A DNA stretch of 64,000 nt from Candidatus Gastranaerophilales bacterium (GCA_944322785.1 CALUPW010000004.1:1-64000); one strand, 5' to 3'; shown: positions 25,868 through 35,679, numbered from the stretch's first letter. Notes: generated by a model from the sequence alone, not told the origin. Numbers and translations are program-made.

Positions 25868-27400
25868 ATGAATTTTGATAATGCAATAGACAGCTTTTTA
25901 TCACCGATAGCCGACAAAATTTCAGGGATTATATTTTGCTCCGTTAATATTAACGGGGTGGAAGTTCAGCTGCTTGTTGCACTTTTAATGACTGCGGCGC
26001 TTTATTTTACCTTTAGAACGGGCTTTATCGGAATCTGGGGGTTTAAACACGCAATAAAACTCATTACAAAAAACTACGAACATAAAGACGTCATTAAAAG
26101 GAAAAAGAAAGGTGAAGTTTCCTCATTTCAGGCTTTGACCGCAACGATTTCTGCATCTGCCGGAATCGGAAATGTAGCAGGGTCTGCTGCAGCAGTTTCA
26201 ATCGGCGGACCCGGAGTAATTTTCTGGATGATTATTGCGGGATTTTTCTCAATGGCTTTAAAATTTGCAGAAGTTCTTCTGGGGCTTAAATTCAGACAAA
26301 TTAATCCGGACGGAACTGTTGACGGCGGTCCTATGTATTATATTCAAAACGGGCTTAAAAATCATAAATTATTCGGTAAATTTGCCCCCTATCTTTCAAA
26401 AATTTATGCACTCTGCTGTATTTTTGCAATGATTGGCGGCTGGAATTTATTTCAGATAAATGCGATGACAACACAAATAACCGAGGTAACAGGAGGCGAC
26501 AAAAGTTTCTTTGCAAATCAAAGCTGGCTTCTCGGATTGATTGTGGCTGTTATTACATATTTTACGATTATCGGCGGGATTAAATCTATCGGAAAATTCA
26601 CCTCAAAAGTTACGCCGGTTATGTGCAGCTTGTATGTATTATCAGCTTTCATAATATGTATTGTAAATATTCACCATCTGCCCGAAACCATTGTATTAAT
26701 CATAAAAGAAGCCTTTAAACCTCAGGCGGTAGCCGGCGGAATGTTTGCGTGCATGCTCTGGGGATTTCGCCGTGCAATGTTTGCAAACGAAGCGGGACTT
26801 GGAACAGCACCGATTGCATTTTCTGCCGTTAAAACAAGTAAACCCGCAGTTCAGGCGTTTATTGCCATGCTCCAGCCGTTTGTTGATACTGTAATCGTGG
26901 GAAGCGCAACAGCATTTGTTATTGTCGTTTCAGGGGTGTATCTTAATAACTCCGGACTTGCAGGAATTGAACTTACATCAAAGGCGTTCGGCTCTGTTTG
27001 TCCGTTTTTCCCGATTCTTTTAACTTTTATGGCAAGCTGTTTTGTTTTGTCGACCATGCTCTGTGGTTCATATTACGGAATAAAAAGCTGGAACTTCCTT
27101 TTCGGAAATTCAAAATTGACAACAAGAACTTTTCAGGTAATATATTGTTTATTCATTGTAATCGGCTCTGCAATGAACTTTAAAAGCATAATCAACCTTT
27201 CTGACGCTTTCACATTATTTTTAGCCGTACCGAATTTAATTGCGGTTTTCATACTTTCGGAGGTTGTCATGAAAGATTTGAAACGATATTGTAAAAAATA
27301 TAATGTAGGATTATTCAAACATAACACATATGAACAAGGAGAGAGAAAAGATGAAAGAACAGTGTCTGGAGATAGTGAGACAGAAATGCAGCGCATGTAA
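25868..27400 (+). CDS. Alanine/glycine:cation symporter (AGCS family)
   Basis: 510 residues, about ten hydrophobic helices. Family signatures are FQALTATISASAGIGNVAGSA (about 95-115), GGPMYYIQNG and FRRAMFANEAGLGTAPIA. AGCS proteins import alanine or glycine with Na+ or H+. The preceding TTG codon is less likely than the ATG at 25868. The 3' end overlaps the start of the uracil-DNA glycosylase gene by 50 bp. Confidence 0.93.
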   Translation: MNFDNAIDSFLSPIADKISGIIFCSVNINGVEVQLLVALLMTAALYFTFRTGFIGIWGFKHAIKLITKNYEHKDVIKRKKKGEVSSFQALTATISASAGIGNVAGSAAAVSIGGPGVIFWMIIAGFFSMALKFAEVLLGLKFRQINPDGTVDGGPMYYIQNGLKNHKLFGKFAPYLSKIYALCCIFAMIGGWNLFQINAMTTQITEVTGGDKSFFANQSWLLGLIVAVITYFTIIGGIKSIGKFTSKVTPVMCSLYVLSAFIICIVNIHHLPETIVLIIKEAFKPQAVAGGMFACMLWGFRRAMFANEAGLGTAPIAFSAVKTSKPAVQAFIAMLQPFVDTVIVGSATAFVIVVSGVYLNNSGLAGIELTSKAFGSVCPFFPILLTFMASCFVLSTMLCGSYYGIKSWNFLFGNSKLTTRTFQVIYCLFIVIGSAMNFKSIINLSDAFTLFLAVPNLIAVFILSEVVMKDLKRYCKKYNVGLFKHNTYEQGERKDERTVSGDSETEMQRM

Positions 27401-28010
27401 AGGATGCGAACTTGCCAAAAATCGTAAAAATGTAGTATTCGGCTCAGGTAACGCTGAAACCGCAAAAGTCGTATTTATAGGTGAAGCCCCCGGTGAAGTG
27501 GAAGATGAAAGCGGCATGCCGTTTGTTGGACGGGCAGGACAGCTTTTGGACGAATTTTTGGCAAATGCGGGAATCTCCAGAGAAGAAGATATCTATATTA
27601 CAAATACGGTTAAATGCAGACCTCCGGAAAATCGTGTTCCGACAGATGAAGAAAAAGAAAGCTGCCGCAAATTTTTAAATGCACAGATTGATGTAATCAA
27701 ACCCCGTGCTATAGTGCTTTGCGGAGCTACAGCATTAAAATCTTTTGTAGAACTTGACAAAAAGACTACGATTTCAAAAGTAAGAGGACAATGGATGACA
27801 ATTACGGTTGACGGAGTTGAATATCCTGCAATGACAATTTTCCACCCGTCATATCTTTTAAGAAACCATTCACTGGCTGAAAATGCACCGAGAACTCTGA
27901 TGGCAAAAGATTTAAGGGAAATTAAAAACACATATTTAAACGATGTACACAGATTTGACAATGTTGTTGCAGGCGGTGTCGTAAGCAACAAAGAAGTTGC
28001 ATGCGTTTAA
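27351..28010 (+). CDS. Family 4 uracil-DNA glycosylase
   Basis: 219 residues. An iron-sulfur Cys set begins CSACKGC, with further Cys in NTVKCRPPENR and ESCRKF. Active-site motifs are GEAPGEVEDESGMPFVG and HPSYLLR. Removes uracil from DNA in base-excision repair. The ATG at 27351 has AAGGAGAG upstream; an earlier ATG at 27330 does not. Likely expressed from the symporter transcript. Confidence 0.93.
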   Translation: MKEQCLEIVRQKCSACKGCELAKNRKNVVFGSGNAETAKVVFIGEAPGEVEDESGMPFVGRAGQLLDEFLANAGISREEDIYITNTVKCRPPENRVPTDEEKESCRKFLNAQIDVIKPRAIVLCGATALKSFVELDKKTTISKVRGQWMTITVDGVEYPAMTIFHPSYLLRNHSLAENAPRTLMAKDLREIKNTYLNDVHRFDNVVAGGVVSNKEVACV

Positions 28011-28042
28011 AGTAAATCAGACTTCTTTATTAATTCCAATAT

Positions 28043-28067
28043 AAAAGCGGGCTTTTAGCTCGCTTTT
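28043..28067. terminator. Terminator after the uracil-DNA glycosylase gene
   Basis: Arms AAAAGCGGGC and GCTCGCTTTT (one G-U pair) with a TTTTA loop; TTTT in the right arm and a further TTTTT at 28071. It overlaps the last codons of the opposing gene at 28055. Confidence 0.7.
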
Positions 28068-29473
28068 CCGTTTTTATTGTCGTTATCATCAATTATTCCG
28101 GGTTCAAGCTTTGAACCGGTGTACCACTCACGGAATATATACTGGACTTTCGGCAGACAATACGCTAAAAGGAAACTGCTTAAACCGACATTTGTCAAGA
28201 TGTTTATTGATTTTACCGTTTTTGCCTTCTTTGCAAACTTCTCAACATGATTTAAAACAAGGCTGCTGTCCGCATTTTTGACGGTATCGGTAAGGGCTGT
28301 TTTAGAAAATTCTTCAATTGATTTTTTAAAACTTTTAAGTTCTTCTATATCCACATAAGCTCTCGGATCACGAATTGCGTTTTTCATCTGTTTTTTGTCT
28401 TCAAAAATCATTGTAACTTTTTCAAACTTTGCCGCATATTTTGTAAATAATTCATCGGGATTTTCGTCAATGAATTTTAAAAGAGAAATACCATCGTCTT
28501 TTTCCGGTAACTTTAGAGTTCCGTTTGCAATCTGTTTTAAAAATTCTTTGTCCGCAAGCATAAGAGGATCGAGTTTTACATCTATGTTAAAGGCTTTATT
28601 TGCTGTTGAATCAAGAATTTTTTCAATGTATTTCGGTGCAACATAATTTAAAAACATCATACCCAGCATTTTGAAAGATAAATCTACTGCCTCGTTTTTC
28701 TTTCTTGAAGTTACCACACGCCCGACAGCATAACCTCCGTCAATAGCTGCCATTTTTTGATAAGTTGAAAAGTTTGCGACAGTTGATGAAAAATTTCCGG
28801 TAAATGACGGAGAGTTACTATTTTTCAAAGTCATTTTGGAAAACACATCACTTTTTAACGATGTAAATGATGTATTTGAAGATTTTTGCAAAATTTGTGT
28901 TTGATTTTGATTGTCGACTTGATGTGCTTTTTTAGCAGCTTTGGTTTTGGCCGTTAAACCGAACACCATTTTCGGTATTACGAAACCCATTAATGCAATA
29001 GGAATAACCGTTGCTGCAAGGAATTTTGACGCTAAAAGTTTTTCATACAATTTCTTGTTATTTTTTACATTTTTTAAATCATTAATTGCATTTTGAATAT
29101 TTTTGACTGCTTTTTGAGGAATTTCGCCGTTTTTAATTTTGTTTTCAAAAAATTTGATATTATAATCAATTCCCTGACAATCGCTTTCTTTAAAAAGTTT
29201 TAAATTTACTGCGGGATTAAGTCCCTTAGGCGCTATTATAAATTTGTTGATAAGTTTTTCAACAAGCGGTATTCCGCCCAGCCATACCGCAGAAGTTGCA
29301 TATTCATCAATAATTCTTTCTCGTGTTGCAAGAAAAGCAACCTCTTTATCGTTTTTGTTTTCCTGATAGGTAAGATAAACCTTTGAAGGAATTTCAACCC
29401 CGCAGTCCCGGAGTATAAGAGGATAAACACTGCTTGTATTGCCTATTGCCGATATAATATTTGTAATTGCCAT
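28055..29473 (-). CDS. Large hypothetical protein with hydrophobic segments
   Basis: 472 residues, no family recognised. Hydrophobic stretches occur near 150-170 (LAATVIPIALMGFVIPKMVFG) and near the C-terminus (INILTNVGLSSFLLAYCLPK), suggesting membrane association. It holds an internal SPSFTGNF, a variant of the short F-x-G motif. SD TTGGAG lies 12 nt before the ATG. It is the first long gene downstream of the histidine-rich leader and terminator at 29520-29678. Confidence 0.75.
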   Translation of the reverse strand: MAITNIISAIGNTSSVYPLILRDCGVEIPSKVYLTYQENKNDKEVAFLATRERIIDEYATSAVWLGGIPLVEKLINKFIIAPKGLNPAVNLKLFKESDCQGIDYNIKFFENKIKNGEIPQKAVKNIQNAINDLKNVKNNKKLYEKLLASKFLAATVIPIALMGFVIPKMVFGLTAKTKAAKKAHQVDNQNQTQILQKSSNTSFTSLKSDVFSKMTLKNSNSPSFTGNFSSTVANFSTYQKMAAIDGGYAVGRVVTSRKKNEAVDLSFKMLGMMFLNYVAPKYIEKILDSTANKAFNIDVKLDPLMLADKEFLKQIANGTLKLPEKDDGISLLKFIDENPDELFTKYAAKFEKVTMIFEDKKQMKNAIRDPRAYVDIEELKSFKKSIEEFSKTALTDTVKNADSSLVLNHVEKFAKKAKTVKSINILTNVGLSSFLLAYCLPKVQYIFREWYTGSKLEPGIIDDNDNKNGKAS

Positions 29474-29519
29474 TTAACTTCGTTTCTCCAATTCTAATTT
29501 AATTGCACCCATGACGGGC

Positions 29520-29564
29520 AAAAAATAACCTTTCGCATTCATTAATCCTGAGAAAGGCTATTTT
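29520..29564 (-). terminator. Attenuator-like terminator upstream of the 28055 gene
   Basis: On the minus strand, a stem AAAATA-CCTTTC type (12 bp with one mismatch, arms 29522-29534 and 29552-29564, 17-nt loop) is followed by six T (29520-29525). It lies between a His-codon-rich leader ORF and the large gene, the layout of an attenuator. Confidence 0.7.
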
Positions 29565-29606
29565 CTTTTTTAGAATTGAATTGATTTTAAAACTTTTGCG
29601 AAACCA

Positions 29607-29678
29607 TCAATTCATAGCCCGTCCCAGGTTGCTATGACAATGATGATGATGAAGTTTTAAATCAAATATTTTTTTCAT
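29607..29678 (-). CDS. His-rich leader peptide candidate
   Basis: A 23-codon ORF starts 7 nt after AAAGGA on the minus strand and contains HHHHCH (CAT CAT CAT CAT TGT CAT) at codons 10-15. Just upstream of the His run, AAGTTTTAAATC (plus 29652-29663) pairs almost perfectly with GATTTTAAAACTT (29583-29595) beyond the stop. A terminator follows at 29520-29564. These are the parts of a translation-coupled attenuator. The downstream gene is not a recognised histidine gene. Confidence 0.55.
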   Translation of the reverse strand: MKKIFDLKLHHHHCHSNLGRAMN

Positions 29679-29729
29679 TAAGTTTCCTTTTAAGATAACA
29701 TTAACAGGAAGTTTATAAAAATTCAAGTC

Positions 29730-30287
29730 TTAGATTTTAAAATCTAAAATAGGGCCTTGCGAAAATTTAGAAGGGTCATCCAAATTGAAACGAAGTTCAA
29801 TCATTTTATCTTCAGGCAATTTGTCAACAGCCGCTCTTAACTGATTTTCCGTTGGATTTTCAGTTCCCGTAATTTTTTTTGAAAGTCTGCCGCTTGATTT
29901 AGCTTTGTTAATAAGGTCATTTTTGCATATTTCCACTTCATCAGCTATCTTTTTCTCAGCTTTTTGTATATCTTTTTCGGTTAAATCCATAAAAGCATCC
30001 ACAAAATTGTCAGTATCCTTTCCGAGAGCTGCTCCGTAATTTTTTGAAATAGCAAAGTTATTCATACCGAGCATTAATCTGTTGCGTGTAGAATCAAAGG
30101 TAAGGTCTAAAGTTGAATCCGGTCTGCCCCAGGATTGCACCTTTGCAATCTGTGCTTTTGCTCGTTTTAACCCCTCTGTACCAAGATCTACTGCTTCACG
30201 AAGAACTGTATTTTGAATATCTTGAGGGACTCTGGCTTGAAAAACCGGACGGTTTGTATAGTTTGAATTAATTCCGCTTACTTGCAT
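29730..30287 (-). CDS. Hypothetical protein
   Basis: 185 residues, soluble, family not recognised. It begins MQVSGINSNYTNRPVFQAR, close to the short N-terminal motif of several local hypotheticals. The rest is helical and charged. SD AAAAGGAG lies upstream. The stop codon lies in the palindrome TTAGATTTTAAAATCTAA (29730-29747). Confidence 0.72.
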   Translation of the reverse strand: MQVSGINSNYTNRPVFQARVPQDIQNTVLREAVDLGTEGLKRAKAQIAKVQSWGRPDSTLDLTFDSTRNRLMLGMNNFAISKNYGAALGKDTDNFVDAFMDLTEKDIQKAEKKIADEVEICKNDLINKAKSSGRLSKKITGTENPTENQLRAAVDKLPEDKMIELRFNLDDPSKFSQGPILDFKI

Positions 30288-30363
30288 AATTTTTTCTCCT
30301 TTTGGTATTACAAATAATCTGATAATTTATAATGTTTAATATCCGTAAAAAAATTTAGTTGCG

Positions 30364-30648
30364 CTATTTAAAAAATTCTTTTAATTTTTGTAACTTTTCT
30401 TCATTTTTACACTTTACCAAAACAGTTTTTTCTTTAGATGTTTCACCTTTTACGATTTCAATTGAAGTCTTCGGGATTTTAAAAAATTTAGAAAGATATT
30501 CGAGCAGAGCTTTGTTTGCTTTGCCGTCAACAGGCTGCGCTGTAATTTTCACTTTTACGCCTTCATCTGACTTTATAATTTCGTTTTTTGAGGCGTTCGG
30601 TGAAATTTTTAAATTTAATAAATACCCGTCTTTCGATTCCTTAAGCAT
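30364..30648 (-). CDS. DUF167 / YggU-family protein
   Basis: 94 residues. Pattern LNLKISPNASKNEI ... VKVKITAQPVDGKANKALLEYLSKFF matches the YggU/DUF167 family, whose function is unknown. Length is typical. Monocistronic. Confidence 0.9.
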   Translation of the reverse strand: MLKESKDGYLLNLKISPNASKNEIIKSDEGVKVKITAQPVDGKANKALLEYLSKFFKIPKTSIEIVKGETSKEKTVLVKCKNEEKLQKLKEFFK

Positions 30649-30700
30649 ATCAATACCTTTATTAATACTAACACAAACGTATGAAATTCATTGATTTTGC

Positions 30701-30732
30701 TTGAAAAATCGAATTAAAATCTGTATTATAAT
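30701..30732 (+). promoter_or_regulatory. Promoter of the RelA/SpoT gene, start near the ATG
   Basis: TTGAAA (30701-30706), a 17-nt spacer and TATTAT (30724-30729), part of TATTATAAT ending at 30732. Predicted transcription start about 30736, only 3 nt before the ATG at 30739, with no SD. Confidence 0.5.
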
Positions 30733-30738
30733 GATATC

Positions 30739-32949
30739 ATGTCAGAAAAACCGCTTTTCGATGAAATAAAAGAAAAATTAATTGCTCAAAACAGAGATGA
30801 TGAAGATATAAAACAAATAGAAAAGGCTTATCTTTTTGCAAAAAAACTTCATGAAGGGCAATACCGCATATCGGAAGAACCTTACATCATCCACCCTGTT
30901 GAAGTTGCAAAAATTCTTGTTGATTTAAAAGTTGACACTCATACTCTTATGGCTGCATTTTTGCATGATATTCTTGAAGATACTGACACAAAACCCGAGG
31001 AGATAAAAGAACTTTTCGGCGAAGATGTCCTAAATCTTGTTCAGGGTGTCACGAAACTCGGCAAATTACAGTTTAAATCAAACGAAGAACGTCAGGCTGA
31101 AAATTTCCGCAGACTTTTTATTGCAATGGCAAATGATATAAGGATAATTTTCCTTAAACTTGCCGACCGTCTTCACAATATGAGAACTTTGAACTTTATG
31201 GCGGCACCCAAACAGCAGAAAATAGCACGTGAAACTCTTGATATTTTTGCTCCTCTTGCAAACCGCCTCGGTATCGGACGGATTAAAGCGGAACTTGAAG
31301 ATTTATCTTTAAGATATCTTGAACCTGACAAATATTTTGAAATTGCACAGCTTGTATCTCAAACAAAAGCCGAACGGGAAATGACAGTTCAGCTTTTGAT
31401 AGACAAAATTTCGCAGGATGTTAAAAAAAGCGGAATTAACGCACAAATCACGGGACGGGCAAAACATTATTACAGCATTTACAGCAAGATGAAACGACTG
31501 AATATAGCTTTTCATGATTTGTACGATATAACTGCTGTTCGAGTAATTGTTGACACGGAAAAAGAGTGCTATGAAGTTCTCGGACTTATACATTCACAAT
31601 TTAAACCTATTCCCGGACGATTTAAAGACTATATCGCAATGCCCAAAGGCAACATGTATCAGTCACTTCACACTTCTGTCATAGGCCCCCGCTCAAAACC
31701 TCTTGAAGTTCAAATCCGGACATGGGAAATGCATGAAGTTGCTGAATTCGGTGTGGCAGCACACTGGCGCTACAAAGAAAAAGGTTCTCAAAAAGCCAAC
31801 AATCCGGCCGATATGCAGTTCAGCTGGATGAGAAAAATGGCGGAATATGATAAAGACATGACTAATGCGCAGGACTATGTAAATTCCGTTAAATTAGACC
31901 TTTTTTCCGATCAGGTTTTTGCATTTACGCCTAACGGTGATGTACTTGATTTGCCGGTAAACGCAACTCCCGTTGACTTTGCCTACAGAATTCACTCCGA
32001 TGTCGGTCATAGAACCGTCGGCGCTCTTATAAACGGACGGATTGCACAGCTTGATACAAAATTAAACAACGGGGATATTGTTGAAATTCTTACATCAAAA
32101 ACTCAGGCGCCGAGACTTGACTGGCTTAATTTCGTTGTAACAAAGCAGGCATCATCAAAAATCAAACAGTGGTTCAAAAAGAACAACCGTGAAGATCATA
32201 TTGAAGTCGGTAAAGCAAATCTTGAACATGAACTCACCAAAGCTGTTTTTGATGAATATGTAAAATCAGGCGAATTTGACAAAGCTGCAGTTGCAATGAA
32301 CTATCAATCGGCAGATGATTTGTTCGCTGCATTAGGTTATGGTGAAACAACTTTAAACAAAATTATAAACAAGCTTAAAAAACCTGAAAAGAAAAATATT
32401 GAAAATAACTTCCACACAAGCAGACGCAAAAAATCTGAAAAAGATATTGTAGGTCTTGAAGGTTTGATGTATTCTTTTGCCCGCTGCTGTTCACCCATTC
32501 CGGGAGAACCGATTGTGGGTGTTGTTACCCGTTCAAAAGGGGTTTCCGTCCACAGAATTGACTGCAAAACACTTGAAAATGTTCCGCCGGAAAGAATGAT
32601 GGATATTCACTGGTCAGGCGATCATACGACAAAAACTTACAGTACAACAATCCGAATTGAAACCGCAGAAAAAATGGGACTTTTAAAAGATATTATCGCC
32701 GCTGTTTCGGATAACAACACAAATATAAACTATGCAAACGTCAAATCCAAAAATAACAAAATCGGTATTGTTGAACTGGGAATTGAATTAAACAATATTG
32801 ACACGTTAAAAAAAGTTATCAACAGTATTCAATCAATTCCCGATGTTTACAGCGTAAAACGTATTCAGACTTCATACGCTCATTCTCATCAGGCAAGAAA
32901 GCCTCAGAACAACTCAAAACGCCCGTCCAAAAACCGCAAGACTAAATAA
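30739..32949 (+). CDS. RelA/SpoT-family (p)ppGpp synthetase/hydrolase
   Basis: 736 residues. An HD hydrolase domain (AAFLHDILEDTDTKPEEI, about residue 75) and a synthetase domain (ITGRAKHYYSIYSKMKR ... DYIAMPKGNMYQSLHTSVIG) are followed by a TGS domain (FAFTPNGDVLDLPVNATPVDFAYRIH) and a C-terminal ACT domain. HD and synthetase motifs both look intact, so a bifunctional stringent-response enzyme is likely. The only enzyme of this type in the window. Confidence 0.95.
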   Translation: MSEKPLFDEIKEKLIAQNRDDEDIKQIEKAYLFAKKLHEGQYRISEEPYIIHPVEVAKILVDLKVDTHTLMAAFLHDILEDTDTKPEEIKELFGEDVLNLVQGVTKLGKLQFKSNEERQAENFRRLFIAMANDIRIIFLKLADRLHNMRTLNFMAAPKQQKIARETLDIFAPLANRLGIGRIKAELEDLSLRYLEPDKYFEIAQLVSQTKAEREMTVQLLIDKISQDVKKSGINAQITGRAKHYYSIYSKMKRLNIAFHDLYDITAVRVIVDTEKECYEVLGLIHSQFKPIPGRFKDYIAMPKGNMYQSLHTSVIGPRSKPLEVQIRTWEMHEVAEFGVAAHWRYKEKGSQKANNPADMQFSWMRKMAEYDKDMTNAQDYVNSVKLDLFSDQVFAFTPNGDVLDLPVNATPVDFAYRIHSDVGHRTVGALINGRIAQLDTKLNNGDIVEILTSKTQAPRLDWLNFVVTKQASSKIKQWFKKNNREDHIEVGKANLEHELTKAVFDEYVKSGEFDKAAVAMNYQSADDLFAALGYGETTLNKIINKLKKPEKKNIENNFHTSRRKKSEKDIVGLEGLMYSFARCCSPIPGEPIVGVVTRSKGVSVHRIDCKTLENVPPERMMDIHWSGDHTTKTYSTTIRIETAEKMGLLKDIIAAVSDNNTNINYANVKSKNNKIGIVELGIELNNIDTLKKVINSIQSIPDVYSVKRIQTSYAHSHQARKPQNNSKRPSKNRKTK

Positions 32950-32956
32950 TATATTT

Positions 32957-33964
32957 TTACTGTTTGTCTGCGGGTAGTTGCCTATCATATGTTATCATTT
33001 TGTCATATAACATATAAGCGTTAAAATCAGATATTTTTGGCACCGGTTTTGCATCCGGCGGCAAAACTATTTTATAAACCTTTTCTCTTTCATCAAGAAC
33101 ATATTGAACTTTTCCTTGAAACACTTTGCCGTCACGGTTAAGTAAAGTTTCGACACGCCAGTATTCCGCTTTGTAACCGTTGCCTTTATAGCGCATCATC
33201 TCTGAATATTCTTTTGCTTCAGGACTGTCATATTTGTATTTTTCATAAAATCCGGCGTGATTATTTATTCTTGTAATCATCTGACCGTTTTCGTTAAATT
33301 GTTTTCCGTCAAGACCTGACTGAAGATTAAAAGCGGCATCGTTATCAGGAACAAAATTATCTATTGTACTTTGCACTTCATCCGTAAGTCCGGTAAAATC
33401 AAATGCAGGTTGTCCGCTTGCCTCTGCTGCAGAAATCACAGCTTCCATTCTGTCTATTTCATCTCCATGATTAGCTAAGGCCTGATCTATAAAATCCAAT
33501 TTTTCTTCATCGGATAAACTGTTATCACCTGTTTTTGGGGGAATTAAAACAGGTTCGGGCTTTTCTGCCCCGGGTTGTATTACGACACCTTTTGATGCAA
33601 ACATGTGAAGTTCATTAAAATCAATCTTTTTATCATTTGCCATCATCGCCTGCAAATCATCATAAGATGGCATTTTAAGTGTTGATATTTCACTTTTGCC
33701 GGTTTCTTTTTTGAGCTGTTTATAAATCTGTTTTATTGCTTTTTCGTATTCTTTACGTGTTACATTAAGTTCATTTTCATCAATAATACCATCCGGACGT
33801 TCGTATGAATATTGTGAACCTTGTATTGTTTCGCCTTTTTTATCAAAAATTGATAAAATTGCAAGACTTAACAAATCTTCTTTTGATAAATCTTTATAGC
33901 TCACACCGGTATCGTTTGTCTTTAAGAAATAATCTCTTAATTGACTGATTTTGAATTTGTCCAT
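32957..33964 (-). CDS. Hypothetical protein with an EF-hand-like loop
   Basis: 335 residues, no signal peptide, family not recognised. About residues 58-68 read PDGIIDENEL, like the second half of an EF-hand calcium loop, and a second acidic stretch (DKKIDFNELHMF, about 110-121) has a similar DxxIDFxEL pattern. A Pro-rich linker follows. Acidic, possibly secreted by a non-classical route. It sits 86 bp downstream of the 34051 gene on the same strand, probably one operon. Confidence 0.7.
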   Translation of the reverse strand: MDKFKISQLRDYFLKTNDTGVSYKDLSKEDLLSLAILSIFDKKGETIQGSQYSYERPDGIIDENELNVTRKEYEKAIKQIYKQLKKETGKSEISTLKMPSYDDLQAMMANDKKIDFNELHMFASKGVVIQPGAEKPEPVLIPPKTGDNSLSDEEKLDFIDQALANHGDEIDRMEAVISAAEASGQPAFDFTGLTDEVQSTIDNFVPDNDAAFNLQSGLDGKQFNENGQMITRINNHAGFYEKYKYDSPEAKEYSEMMRYKGNGYKAEYWRVETLLNRDGKVFQGKVQYVLDEREKVYKIVLPPDAKPVPKISDFNAYMLYDKMITYDRQLPADKQ

Positions 33965-34050
33965 CGGGTTTTCTCCTTATATTACACTTCACTTGTTTTT
34001 TATTTTATGATGCTGGTGCGGCTATTTGAGTATAGCCGCATACTGCATCT

Positions 34051-35679
34051 TTATGAATAAAGTTTCAAATTGCGTTCGATAGTCTTTTCTATAACGCCTT
34101 TCACACTGTCGTATTCTGTTTGCAGTGCATTATGCTCGGTATCAAGTATTTTTAACTGATTGTCATACTGTTTGTCTTTTGCCTCAATATCACGGAGCGC
34201 CTGTTCGTACTTAACTTCTGCCGCTGCAACCGCTGCTTCGTTTTCTTCCTCTGTTATATCAACTGCGCTTGTCCATATAATTGATGTCCATGTACAATCG
34301 GCAAGTCCGGTGCCTTCTTCTGTCGGATCCGTAAAATCCACCCGCTCCAGAGTTATTGTACCGTTATTTAAAGCATCCTGAAGCCATTCTGAATTGTTCA
34401 TTAAACCGTCTTCTAAAACTTTATACATCGGAAGTCCGCTTTCCGTCTTGCCGCCTCCGACAACATTACCTTCTTCATCAACAGTGCCGGCTTTAACATC
34501 ACTTTCTCCGTTCATTCTGTGCCAGAGATTGATGTACCACTGACCTTTGTCTTTGTCGACAATTTTTCGAACTTCTTCTTCTATATAATATGGTTCATCC
34601 GGTACAGGAGGCTCCTGAGCAAGCCATTCTTCATAATCTTCTTGCCAAGCATCTTCGTCATATTTCGGAGCTGATACGTCAAATTGTTTTAAATCATGCT
34701 CTACAAAATAAAAGAATTTTTGTAAACTTTCCTGTGTTGCCGGTCCTCCGGTTGATGTCTCATCAGGATCAAGCAGACAATATTCATTGTGTACCTCCCA
34801 TAACAAATCAACCGCTCTTTGGTAAACAGACATTTCGGGATCTGAGGGCGGTCCACCGACAGTTACAGTACCATATGACGTTTCGACTGTTTCTGTCCCT
34901 CCCTCAATTACATCACCTGAACATTTTGCATCATGAATAGCCTTTGTAATTTCTTCCATAGCTTCATTTCTGGTATGGTCTGTTTTGTTCCAGTCCCATG
35001 TTCCAATATCTGGATACACTTCAAAAGTTACAGGAGGATCTGAACTCGTTGTATGCTCTCCAGGACCAATCAAATCGACTAAAACATGCATATAACAACA
35101 TGTATGACTATTTGCAGCCAAACCAAAACAACCCGCTGTTGTATCCAAAAATTGTTGGTACAAAGAATTTTCAACATCTGATCCCGGTATCAAATAAATC
35201 TCGTCATATTTATTAGGTTCTTTTGCTTTCCAATCATCATAAGCGGTTTCATACTCGCCCCAAACAACCTCATAATTCGGGTTAACAACCTGTACAAACT
35301 CCCCTTCGCCTTCAGGTGTCAAAACCCCGTATTTATCCAAAAATTCTTCCATATTTGCGCTGTTCTCGTAATTCGTTGCATCAAGTTCGCTTACAAGAAT
35401 CTGGTTGTTATTGTTTATTATTCCATATTGATTTTTTAACGGTCCGTATTGGCTTAAAGAGGTTCCGGTCAATTTTTCGGTAACCTTATTCCCTTCGCCG
35501 TCATATGTTGTAAACAAAAGATTAGTAGAACTTAAAGCATCCATATATGCCGCACTTGCTTCCTGCGTGCGGCTTGACAAAGACATCTTGGCGGTCGTTA
35601 TTGTTTGTGAACGAAGTTCATTGTCTGACAACCGTGATGTTATACTTAGTAATCTTGCTTGTGATGCTGACAGTCCCAT
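34051..35679 (-). CDS. Large lineage protein with conserved N-terminal helix (SASQARLL)
   Basis: 542 residues. The first 60 residues (MGLSASQARLLSITSRLSDN ... AKMSLSSR) form an amphipathic helix recalling the N-terminal D0 helices of flagellar axial proteins, and the last 60 form a coiled coil ending IEKTIERNLKLYS. The middle is acidic and aromatic-rich. No classical signal peptide. Resemblance to axial-protein architecture is inference. Followed on the same strand by the EF-hand-like gene. Confidence 0.7.
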   Translation of the reverse strand: MGLSASQARLLSITSRLSDNELRSQTITTAKMSLSSRTQEASAAYMDALSSTNLLFTTYDGEGNKVTEKLTGTSLSQYGPLKNQYGIINNNNQILVSELDATNYENSANMEEFLDKYGVLTPEGEGEFVQVVNPNYEVVWGEYETAYDDWKAKEPNKYDEIYLIPGSDVENSLYQQFLDTTAGCFGLAANSHTCCYMHVLVDLIGPGEHTTSSDPPVTFEVYPDIGTWDWNKTDHTRNEAMEEITKAIHDAKCSGDVIEGGTETVETSYGTVTVGGPPSDPEMSVYQRAVDLLWEVHNEYCLLDPDETSTGGPATQESLQKFFYFVEHDLKQFDVSAPKYDEDAWQEDYEEWLAQEPPVPDEPYYIEEEVRKIVDKDKGQWYINLWHRMNGESDVKAGTVDEEGNVVGGGKTESGLPMYKVLEDGLMNNSEWLQDALNNGTITLERVDFTDPTEEGTGLADCTWTSIIWTSAVDITEEENEAAVAAAEVKYEQALRDIEAKDKQYDNQLKILDTEHNALQTEYDSVKGVIEKTIERNLKLYS

